Of a stretch of DNA of 41,172 nucleotides, positions 33,771 to 41,172 are shown one piece after another. The stretch's first letter is position 1, and the number at the start of each line of letters is the position of its first letter. Position numbers and translations under genes: made by a program. Under the pieces are notes generated by a model. The model searched no databases. It saw only the letters and a list, made by a program, of their open reading frames with translations, and was not told the DNA's origin. The stretch is taken from contig VXTP01000039.1 of the NCBI GenBank assembly GCA_009837395.1, positions 1 to 41,172 on the forward strand. Reading direction: 5' to 3'. This stretch comes from Gemmatimonadota bacterium (lineage in GTDB: Bacteria > JAAXHH01).

Positions 33771-33912
33771 CTTGACCCGCCTTCCGGAAAATATGGTCGC
33801 CTTCGTTTCAGTTTAATCATTATCATTCCTCAATATAAGTCGACATCAGTTATTTCAACATGGTAACGCGATTACTACGCGATACCAACGCGATTCCCGG
33901 AGAGATTCACAA

Positions 33913-34359
33913 ATGGTAAACCTGGTCATACGCGAATGCGAACCCGAAGACGTGGAAGCCGTTCATCAGCTGGACCTTGACTGGGAATCCGAAGGGGTAA
34001 CATACGGCTTCGGACCCAGTTCTCCGGACGAAATAAGGGAAGCCCTGGGGCCCTATTTGCTCGTGGCCGTTGCGGCAGACGAAATCATCGGGTACAGCCG
34101 CGGCGAGGTCCACGTCAGCCGCGACCTGTGTATATTCGAAGAGGGGGAGCAACACCTCGAAATATATGATCTGTACGTCAGGGAACCCTACCGAAGCGCG
34201 GGAATCGGCGGAAAGCTGGTTGAACGCATGAAGGAGATTGCCGGGCGGAACGGCATCCGGCGATTCCGCGTGCACTCGGCCACCATGGACCTGGACCGCG
34301 TGCTAAAGTTCTACCGGAATCACGGCTTCAGGACGTGGTGCCTGGAGATGTTCATATGA
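33913..34359 (+). CDS. GNAT-family N-acetyltransferase
   Basis: A 148-residue protein from ATG with GGAGAG upstream. GNAT motif A with the acetyl-CoA-binding pyrophosphate loop is LEIYDLYVREPYRSAGIGGKLVERM (about 76-100), preceded by a beta strand (LLVAVAADEIIGYSRGEV) and followed by FRVHSATMDLDRVLKFYRNHGFRTW, the typical motif B. Substrate unknown. Monocistronic; the next LRR gene starts 113 bp downstream. Confidence 0.93.
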   Translation: MVNLVIRECEPEDVEAVHQLDLDWESEGVTYGFGPSSPDEIREALGPYLLVAVAADEIIGYSRGEVHVSRDLCIFEEGEQHLEIYDLYVREPYRSAGIGGKLVERMKEIAGRNGIRRFRVHSATMDLDRVLKFYRNHGFRTWCLEMFI

Positions 34360-34472
34360 AGTCGGACGACGCAATATGATGAAGGTGAAAACTCCCTAAT
34401 TGATGTTGACTATCAAAAACGAACAGTTCATTTTGTGAAACTATTACTCGAAACGCATCCGGGAGTCGTCAG

Positions 34473-36260
34473 TTGACCAGCATGCTTCGCGGTCTCATAG
34501 CATTCACAACGACCCTGTCGCTGTTCGCGCTGTTCTCGTGCGGGAAAGACGGCCCCACGGAACCGCCGGCGCAGGTCCCTGCCACAATTAACCTGTCTTC
34601 ATACGAAGTCTCGCTTACCGCCGTCGGCCAGATGGTCCAGATTACCGCCACGGTGCTGGACCAGGAAAGCAAAGTTATACCGGGCGCGACCGTCACGTGG
34701 TCGAGCAGCAACCCCAACATCGCCAGGGTCGGCCCGGACGGTACGGTAACCGCGGCTTCGAACGGATCCGCACAGATCACCGCTTCGTTCGATCAGGCCA
34801 GGGCGACCGCGTCGGTCAGCGTCCGGCAGGAGCCGGCACGCATCGCCATCATCCCGGAATCCGCGACGCTGACGACGGTCGGAGAGACCGTCCAGTTGGA
34901 AGCCGCAGTGTACGATCGTGGCGACACGATCATCCCCGGCGAACAGGTGGTCTGGACCAGCAGTCATCCCGCCGTCGCGACGGTCGGCGCCAACGGACTG
35001 GTGACCGCGGTTTCGAGTGGTATCACGCAGGTCGCCGCCGCATCGGGCACCGTGAAGATGCTGGCTTCGGTCTCGGTCGTCTTTCCTCCTGAGGCGTTCA
35101 GCATCACCCTCAACATATCTTCCGCCACGCTGACCGAAGTCGGACAGACCCTCCAGCTGGCGGCCAGGGTGTACGATATCGATGGCGAAGCGATCCAAAG
35201 TGCACCGGTGACGTGGTCCAGCAGCAATCCTGCGGTAGCCAAGGTCGACGAGACCGGGCTGGTGACAGCGGTGTTTAACGGTACCACGCAGATCACCGCC
35301 ACATCGGGCGACGCCAGGGAATCCGCGAGGATTTCCGTCGACATCAGCGGCACGGGACCTAGGCCCTCGGTCGATCGGGAAGCGCTGATCGCCTTTTACA
35401 ACGAGACGGGTGGACGGGACTGGACGAACCGTTCAAACTGGGTGAGCAACACGCCCATCGGGACCTGGTACGGGGTCACTGCGGATGACGACGGGCGGGT
35501 GGTCGGACTGCGCCTGAGAGACAACAACCTTTCGGGCTCGATACCCGCGGACCTGCGGCATCTGGACGAGATGAAAACTATGGACCTGGGATCGAACCAG
35601 TTGACGGGAGGGCTTCCTCCGGAGCTGGGTCAGTTGCTGAAACTGGCCGTATTGTCGCTGGATGGAAATCAACTAACAGGCAGCATTCCGGCCGAACTGG
35701 GCGACATGATCAACCTGGAATCGCTGAATATCGGCGCCAACCGGATATCGGGCGGAATACCGCCAGCACTGGGCCGCATGGGCAGGCTGAAAGACATGCA
35801 TTTCCACGCGAACGATCTTACGGGTGGGATTCCACCCGAACTCGGGCAATTAACCGCTCTCGTAACCATCAGGCTCGACAATAATCGGCTGTCCGGCGTT
35901 CTTTCCGCTGCGTTCGGTCAGTGGACCAGACTCACCCATCTCGGCTTGCACGACAACCAACTGTCGGGCACCATTCCCCCCGAATTCGGGCAACTGACAA
36001 GTCTCGTCGGGTTCGAACTGCACAACAATCAACTGACCGGAGGCGTGCCTTCCGAACTTGGAAACCTCACCGCCATGAGATCGCTTCAACTTCAAAACAA
36101 CCGCGGTATGGCCGGTCCGTTGCCCCTGTCGCTGACCGGCGTCAGCCTGAACAGCCTGTCACTGGACTCCACCCAGTTGTGCGTACCGCCGGATGCTGCT
36201 TTTCAAACATGGTTGGCACGCATAGAAAACGTGTCGGGCGTTATTGAATGTTCGCCCTGA
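34473..36260 (+). CDS. BIG2-LRR lipoprotein, first of a tandem set
   Basis: A 595-residue protein. TTG 34473 has GGGAG 8 bases upstream; ATG 34482 is possible but poorly spaced. The signal ends LFALFSC, a lipobox. Three BIG2 domains (about 36-290) are followed directly, without a Pro-rich linker, by the cap FYNETGGRDWTNRSNWVSNTPIGTWYGV, nine LRRs and the C-cap LCVPPDAAFQTWLARIENVSGVIECSP. The last 16 residues match those of the next gene but one substitution, and both genes are followed by nearly the same 36-bp spacer. It begins a three-gene tandem family probably anchored to the outer membrane and exposed outside. Confidence 0.92.
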   Translation: MTSMLRGLIAFTTTLSLFALFSCGKDGPTEPPAQVPATINLSSYEVSLTAVGQMVQITATVLDQESKVIPGATVTWSSSNPNIARVGPDGTVTAASNGSAQITASFDQARATASVSVRQEPARIAIIPESATLTTVGETVQLEAAVYDRGDTIIPGEQVVWTSSHPAVATVGANGLVTAVSSGITQVAAASGTVKMLASVSVVFPPEAFSITLNISSATLTEVGQTLQLAARVYDIDGEAIQSAPVTWSSSNPAVAKVDETGLVTAVFNGTTQITATSGDARESARISVDISGTGPRPSVDREALIAFYNETGGRDWTNRSNWVSNTPIGTWYGVTADDDGRVVGLRLRDNNLSGSIPADLRHLDEMKTMDLGSNQLTGGLPPELGQLLKLAVLSLDGNQLTGSIPAELGDMINLESLNIGANRISGGIPPALGRMGRLKDMHFHANDLTGGIPPELGQLTALVTIRLDNNRLSGVLSAAFGQWTRLTHLGLHDNQLSGTIPPEFGQLTSLVGFELHNNQLTGGVPSELGNLTAMRSLQLQNNRGMAGPLPLSLTGVSLNSLSLDSTQLCVPPDAAFQTWLARIENVSGVIECSP

Positions 36261-36296
36261 CGCGGTAATGAACCATCCAGTCAGGATACCGGTTAG

Positions 36297-39200
36297 ATGA
36301 GATTCGCTCCCGGTTTTCACTTCCTGTCCCTTTTTTTGGGCCTGGCCCTAACGCTGTTCCTGCAGCCCGCCTGCCTGACGAATCCCTCCGGTCCGCCAAC
36401 CCAGGAACCCACCACGATCACGCTGTCGACGTACCGGATCGTGTTCACGGCCGTCAACGACCATGTGCGCATTGACGCCACGGTGCTGGACCAGGACAGC
36501 AGGGTGATCTCCGACGCCTCGGTGAACTGGCGCAGCGCGGACAACAGCGTGGCCCGTGTGACCGACCGGGGCGTGGTGACGGCCGCGGGAGCCGGAACGA
36601 CGCAGATCACCGTCTCATCGGGTTACGCCACGGCGACCGCGACGGTCTCGGTGGAGCAGACGGCGGACAGCATCGAGATCACACCGCCTTCCATTACACT
36701 GGCGCAGGTGGGCGAGACGGGCCAGTTCACGGCGGTGGTTTACGATGCGAACGACCGGATCATCCAGGGCGCGGCGGTGGTGTGGTCGAGCAGCAATCCC
36801 GAAATCGCCACGGTGGACGCCAGCGGCCTGGTGACGGCGGTGTCGCCCGGGGATGCCCTGATCACGGCTTCCTCGAGCGGGGTCTCCACGTCTCGTCCCG
36901 TCTACGTCGAAGTCGCGCCGGAGCCGTCGCGCATCGTGCTCAATATCTCGGAAGCGACGCTGGCGGCCGTGGGCCAGAGCCTGCAGCTGGACGCCCAGGT
37001 GTACGATTCGGATGGTGCGGCCATCCCAGGCGCGGCGGTTATGTGGTCGAGCAGCCGTCCGGAGGTGGCCACGGTGGATGCGGCCGGCCTGGTGATCGCG
37101 GTGTCGAACGGCACGACGCGGGTCACGGCGTCCTCGGGCGATGCGTCGGCGCAGGCGACGATACACGTGGTTATCGAGGGCACGGACCCGCCGGAGCCGC
37201 CGTCGGAGCCTGAGCCACCTGAGCCACCTGAGCCTCCTGAGCCGCCCCCGCCTCCTCCACCTACCCCGCCGATAACGTTGCCGGACCGCGACGCCCTGGT
37301 CGCGTTCTACCACGCCACGGACGGTCCGAACTGGACGAATAACACAAACTGGCTGAGTGATGCGCCGATGGGAACCTGGTATGGCGTAGCGACGGATAAT
37401 GAATTAAATGTGATTGACCTGCAACTGAACAGGAACAACCTGAATGGAGTGATCCCCCCCGAGATCGGACAATTGTCCAATCTGCGAACGCTGCGACTCT
37501 TCAGTAACGCCTTGGGAGGTCCGATTCCCCCCGAGATCGGGCAATTGGCCAGTTTACGATACCTGGACATTTCAGATAACAAATTCACCGGAGTTATTCC
37601 ACCCAGTTTCGGACAGTTAGTAAATTTAAGAGACCTGATCCTGTCCTATAACCAATTTACCGGAAATATCCTGCCTGAAGTCTGGCAACTAAGCAATCTG
37701 GTCTTCCTGGATTTGGCCGATAATCAACTCACGGGTATAATCCCGCCCGAAATCGGGCAACTTGTGAAATTGCGTACCTTGTCGCTTCATGGCAACCGGT
37801 TAACGGGTGTAATTCCACCCGAAATTGGACAGCTTGTAGAACTTGGAGGCCTGTTGTTACACGCGAATTTACTGACCGGCGAAATCCCATCGGAAATCGG
37901 ACAGCTTGTAAATTTGAACGGCCTGAGGTTGGAAAGAAACCGGTTATCAGGCGAAATCCCGTCCGAAATCGGGCAACTTGTCGGTCTTAAAGGCCTCCAT
38001 TTAAGCGAGAACCAGTTGACCGGAGATATACCATCCGAAATCGGAAATTTGACTGTTCTTGAGCGGCTGACCCTTTTTGAAAACCAGTTATCAGGGGGAG
38101 TTCCACCAGAAATAGGTGGAGTCACCAAGCTGTTGGTGTTGGATCTACGAGACAATCAACATATGTCAGGTCCCCTTCCGACTGCAATCACCTCTCTTTC
38201 GTCTTTGAACCGCCTGGCCCTTGAAGGGACGGAGCTTTGCGTTCCATCCAATGAGACTTTCCGAGCGTGGCTGGGCAGCATCGACAGACATTCCGGTGTC
38301 ATTTTCTGCGAGGATGCGCCCGAACCATTGTCTGACCGCGACGCACTGGTCGCGCTTTACCACGCCACGGACGGCCCGAACTGGACGAATAACACCAACT
38401 GGCTAAGCGACAAGCCGATTGGAGATTGGTACGGAGTGTCCACGGACGCCGATGGGAGGGTGACCTGGCTCGCACTGGAACTGAATCGGTTGAACGGTGT
38501 CATTCCACCGGAAATCGGCGATCTTGGCAACCTTGTTGATCTCAATCTCTATGCCAACCAACTGAGGGGCCACATTCCACCGGAAATCGGATTGCTATCT
38601 AATCTTACATTCCTGAATCTGGGTCATAACAGCTTGACCGGACCTATCCCGGCAGAAATCGGACTACTTAGTGCAATCCGAGAATTACAAATCTACGAGA
38701 CCAAGTTGTCGGGGTCCATACCGCCGGAGATCGGACAACTCAGGACACTGGTTGAGCTTTTGCTGTATGGTAACGAACTGACTGGCGCGATCCCACCCGA
38801 ACTCGGCAATTTGCGCGTCCTTGAAACGCTACATCTAGGGTCTAATGATTTGGAAGGTACCATCCCGTCTGAACTCGGCAATCTGAATAGCCTGAAGAAC
38901 CTCTCACTTGATAGCACGCAACTGACAGGCACCCTACCTCCCGAATTAGGCAATCTTGTTGCGCTTGAAAGGCTGAGTATTACTAACAACCAGTTGTCGG
39001 GCGGAATCCCTCCTGAATTCGGTCATCTCGACAAGCTGGAATCGTTGCAACTACAATACAATGAGCACATGGTTGGACGGTTACCTATCGAATTAACCGC
39101 CATCTCCACCTTGAGTTACTTGAATCTGGAAAGTACAAAGTTGTGCGTACCCGACCAATCCGCTTTCAGGGCGTGGCTGGGTGGCATCGAGAGACAACCC

Positions 39201-40199
39201 GGTGTCGTTTTCTGCGAGGACGTGCCCGAACCTTTGTCCGACCGCGACGTGCTGATCGCCCTATACAACGCAACCGATGGACCGAACTGGACGAACAGTA
39301 CAAACTGGCTGAGTAACAAGCCGCTTGAGGAATGGCACGGCGTTACCACGGACATCGATGGCAGGGTGATCTACCTCGGGTTGCACAGGAACGGGTTGTC
39401 GGGCCCCCTTCCCCCTGAACTGGGCCAACTGGACCAACTTCAAAGCCTGTTATTCTCGGTTAACGGACTGACCGGCTCGATTCCACCGGAAATTGGCAAA
39501 CTCCGCAACCTTGTTATTCTTAGTTTCCATCGAAACCAACTGAGTGGTCAGATCCCACCGGAAATCGGGATGCTTTCTAACCTTCAAAACCTAAATTTGG
39601 GTTACAATAGCCTGTCCGGTTCCATTCCAGGCGAATTGACCAATCTGACTGCCTTGGAGGTTGTGTCATTCAACACAAACCGGTTGGAAGGAGCGATACC
39701 GCGTGGAATCGGGAACCTGCGTGCGCTTGTCAGACTGGATTTTGCGCACAATCAGTTAACCGGAGAAATACCTGCTGGAATCGGCAATCTCACCGCACTC
39801 GAGATGCTTTGGCTAGGTAAAAACAAGTTATCTGGAGGAATACCTGCTGATATCAGCAATCTAACGATGCTAATTGACCTATCGATTCATAACAACCGGC
39901 TATCAGGAGAAATACCTCCGGAAATCGGTAGCCTGGTTGCACTTACAGATTTGAATGTTTATAACAACGTGCTATCTGGCGGGTTGCCACCTGAATTGGG
40001 CGATCTCTCAAATCTTAAATCGCTGGATCTCCGTAGGAACATCGGATTGACAGGTCCTTTGCCGCTGTCGTTAACCAGTGCCAAGCTTGAAGATTTGTGG
40101 CTGGGCGCTACGAAGCTCTGCGTGCCGCCGGAATCCGCCTTCCAGACCTGGTTGGCGCGCATAGCAAATGTGTCGGGCGTAATTGAATGTTCGCCCTGA
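36297..40199 (+). CDS. Giant BIG2-LRR lipoprotein with three LRR modules
   Basis: A 1300-residue protein, ATG with AGGA at 8 bases. Signal with lipobox-like LFLQPAC. Three BIG2 domains (about 40-290), a Pro/Glu linker (about 295-325) and three LRR modules of about 11, 9 and 10 plant-type repeats. Each has the N-cap DRDALVAFYHATDGPNWTNN and a C-cap with paired Cys (LCVP...FRAWL...GVIFCED). The repetition of whole cap-LRR-cap units shows growth by intragenic duplication. No enzymatic domain. Its 5' half is almost the same as that of the following gene. A surface recognition or adhesion role is inferred. Confidence 0.93.
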   Translation: MRFAPGFHFLSLFLGLALTLFLQPACLTNPSGPPTQEPTTITLSTYRIVFTAVNDHVRIDATVLDQDSRVISDASVNWRSADNSVARVTDRGVVTAAGAGTTQITVSSGYATATATVSVEQTADSIEITPPSITLAQVGETGQFTAVVYDANDRIIQGAAVVWSSSNPEIATVDASGLVTAVSPGDALITASSSGVSTSRPVYVEVAPEPSRIVLNISEATLAAVGQSLQLDAQVYDSDGAAIPGAAVMWSSSRPEVATVDAAGLVIAVSNGTTRVTASSGDASAQATIHVVIEGTDPPEPPSEPEPPEPPEPPEPPPPPPPTPPITLPDRDALVAFYHATDGPNWTNNTNWLSDAPMGTWYGVATDNELNVIDLQLNRNNLNGVIPPEIGQLSNLRTLRLFSNALGGPIPPEIGQLASLRYLDISDNKFTGVIPPSFGQLVNLRDLILSYNQFTGNILPEVWQLSNLVFLDLADNQLTGIIPPEIGQLVKLRTLSLHGNRLTGVIPPEIGQLVELGGLLLHANLLTGEIPSEIGQLVNLNGLRLERNRLSGEIPSEIGQLVGLKGLHLSENQLTGDIPSEIGNLTVLERLTLFENQLSGGVPPEIGGVTKLLVLDLRDNQHMSGPLPTAITSLSSLNRLALEGTELCVPSNETFRAWLGSIDRHSGVIFCEDAPEPLSDRDALVALYHATDGPNWTNNTNWLSDKPIGDWYGVSTDADGRVTWLALELNRLNGVIPPEIGDLGNLVDLNLYANQLRGHIPPEIGLLSNLTFLNLGHNSLTGPIPAEIGLLSAIRELQIYETKLSGSIPPEIGQLRTLVELLLYGNELTGAIPPELGNLRVLETLHLGSNDLEGTIPSELGNLNSLKNLSLDSTQLTGTLPPELGNLVALERLSITNNQLSGGIPPEFGHLDKLESLQLQYNEHMVGRLPIELTAISTLSYLNLESTKLCVPDQSAFRAWLGGIERQPGVVFCEDVPEPLSDRDVLIALYNATDGPNWTNSTNWLSNKPLEEWHGVTTDIDGRVIYLGLHRNGLSGPLPPELGQLDQLQSLLFSVNGLTGSIPPEIGKLRNLVILSFHRNQLSGQIPPEIGMLSNLQNLNLGYNSLSGSIPGELTNLTALEVVSFNTNRLEGAIPRGIGNLRALVRLDFAHNQLTGEIPAGIGNLTALEMLWLGKNKLSGGIPADISNLTMLIDLSIHNNRLSGEIPPEIGSLVALTDLNVYNNVLSGGLPPELGDLSNLKSLDLRRNIGLTGPLPLSLTSAKLEDLWLGATKLCVPPESAFQTWLARIANVSGVIECSP

Positions 40200-40265
40200 C
40201 GCGTTAGTGAACCATCCAGTCAGGATATCACTTTGATGAGACTCGCTCCCGGGTTTTGCTTCTTG
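40162..40265 (+). repeat. Duplicated gene junction (copy 2; copy 1 at about 36223-36326)
   Basis: The end of one LRR gene (coding GVIECSP), its TGA, a 36-bp spacer with CCATCCAGTCAGGATA and the start of the next gene (MRLAPGF/MRFAPGF) recur almost unchanged at both junctions of the tandem LRR genes. This places a duplication endpoint inside coding sequence on each side, as expected from unequal crossing-over. Confidence 0.75.
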
Positions 40266-41172
40266 CCCTTTCTCGCGACGCTGATCTTCGGCTTCCTGTC
40301 GGCCTGCCTGACGAACCCCTCGGGTCCGCCGACGCAGGAACCCACCACGATCACGCTGTCGACGTACCGGATCGTGTTCACGGCCGTCGACGACTATGAA
40401 CGCGTTGACGCCACGGTGCTGGACCAGGACAGCAGGGTGATCTCCGACGCCACGGTGCACTGGCGAAGCGCGGACGGCAGCATCGCCCGGGTCAGCGACC
40501 GGGGCGTGGTGACGGCCTCGGGAAACGGAACGACGCAGATCACCGTCTCATCGGGTTACGCCACGGCGACCGTGACGGTCTCGGTGGAACAGGCGGCGGA
40601 CAGCGTCGAGATCATGCCGTCTGCCATCACACTGTTGCAGGTTGGTGCGACGGGCCAGTTCACGGTGGTGGTTTACGACGCGAACGACCGGATCATCCCG
40701 GGCGCGGTGGTGGTGTGGTCGAGCAGCAATCCCGAAATCGCCACGGTGGACGCCAACGGCCTGGTGACAGCGGTCTCGCCCGGGGATGCCCTGATCACGG
40801 CCTCCTCGGGCGGTGCCTCCACGTCCCGTCCCGTCTACGTCGAGGTCGCGCCGGAGCCGTCGCGCATCGTGCTCAACATATCGGAAGCGACGCTGGCGGC
40901 CGTGGGCCAGAGCCTGCAGCTGGACGCCCAGGTGTACGACGATAACGATGCGGCCATCCCGGGCGCGGCGGTAATGTGGTCGAGCAGCCGACCGGAGGTG
41001 GCCACGGTGGACGCCTCCGGCCTGGTGATCGCGGTGTCGAACGGCACGACGCGGGTCACGGCAACCTCGGGCGACGCGTCGGCGCACGCGTTGGTACACG
41101 TGGTCATCGAGGGTACGGAGCCGCCGGAACCGCCGGAGCCGCCGGACCCGCCACCTACTGAACCCCCGGAAC
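40236..41172 (+). CDS. BIG2 lipoprotein, third of the tandem set (3' partial)
   Basis: It starts at ATG 40236 and is open at the right edge (312 codons visible). Signal MRLAPGFCFLPFLATLIFGFLSAC has a lipobox-like end, and TNPSGPPTQEPTTITL follows as in the preceding protein. Three BIG2 domains and the start of the Pro/Glu linker (PPEPPEPPDPPP) are present. The LRR part should lie beyond the window. Its third BIG2 domain is almost identical at DNA level to that of the preceding gene, evidence for recent duplication or gene conversion. Confidence 0.9.
   Translation, partial: MRLAPGFCFLPFLATLIFGFLSACLTNPSGPPTQEPTTITLSTYRIVFTAVDDYERVDATVLDQDSRVISDATVHWRSADGSIARVSDRGVVTASGNGTTQITVSSGYATATVTVSVEQAADSVEIMPSAITLLQVGATGQFTVVVYDANDRIIPGAVVVWSSSNPEIATVDANGLVTAVSPGDALITASSGGASTSRPVYVEVAPEPSRIVLNISEATLAAVGQSLQLDAQVYDDNDAAIPGAAVMWSSSRPEVATVDASGLVIAVSNGTTRVTATSGDASAHALVHVVIEGTEPPEPPEPPDPPPTEPPE

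Overview
The window comes from a GC-rich, diderm-type bacterium. Lipoprotein signal peptides, a periplasmic-adaptor/FtsX transporter pair and a lexA-imuA-imuB-dnaE2 cassette all fit that. The many Ig-like (BIG2) plus plant-type LRR lipoproteins and frequent GTG/TTG starts suggest an environmental lineage such as Latescibacterota, Gemmatimonadota or a related candidate phylum. This is inference: there is no rRNA or other marker here. I saw no tRNA, rRNA, CRISPR array, transposase or prophage.

Left part (1-8.6 kb). A 5'-truncated LRR protein fused to a metzincin-type metalloprotease converges on a one-piece signalling protein (GAF-PAS-HisKA-HATPase-REC-OmpR-type winged helix). A large exported protein of unknown function and a small coiled-coil protein follow, closed by a clear terminator.

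Centre-left (8.9-17.1 kb). This is the most unusual region. Eight same-strand genes lie in close order: a 94-residue exported glycine-rich hydrophobic peptide, a SpoIIM/DUF95-like membrane protein, a Yip1-like protein, an M48-type membrane protease, an exported protein, a second Yip1-like protein, a HlyD/MacA-type adaptor and a MacB/FtsX-type permease with no ATPase. A strong hairpin follows the peptide gene. A second M48 paralogue lies convergently at the far end. The signalling gene, the peptide operon and the second protease each have a near-palindromic 16-bp site exactly 7 bp upstream of a -10-like hexamer, which suggests one regulon. The set resembles a bacteriocin-type peptide production, maturation and export locus, but the function is inferred.

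Middle (17.2-26.9 kb). A 1042-residue two-module LRR lipoprotein diverges from a small isoprenylcysteine-methyltransferase-type membrane enzyme. A minus-strand operon follows (SAM methyltransferase, LRR lipoprotein, winged-helix protein). Then come an OsmC-like peroxidase, an AAA+/DUF4143 ATPase and a HicBA toxin-antitoxin pair.

Right (27.0-41.2 kb). A complete SOS mutagenesis operon lexA-imuA-imuB-dnaE2 has a LexA-type operator inside its promoter, seven 13-bp tandem repeats in its leader and five 22-bp tandem units just after dnaE2. A TfoX N-terminal-domain protein and a GNAT acetyltransferase follow. Last come three tandem BIG2-LRR lipoprotein genes, the third running off the window; they appear to have arisen by recent duplication.
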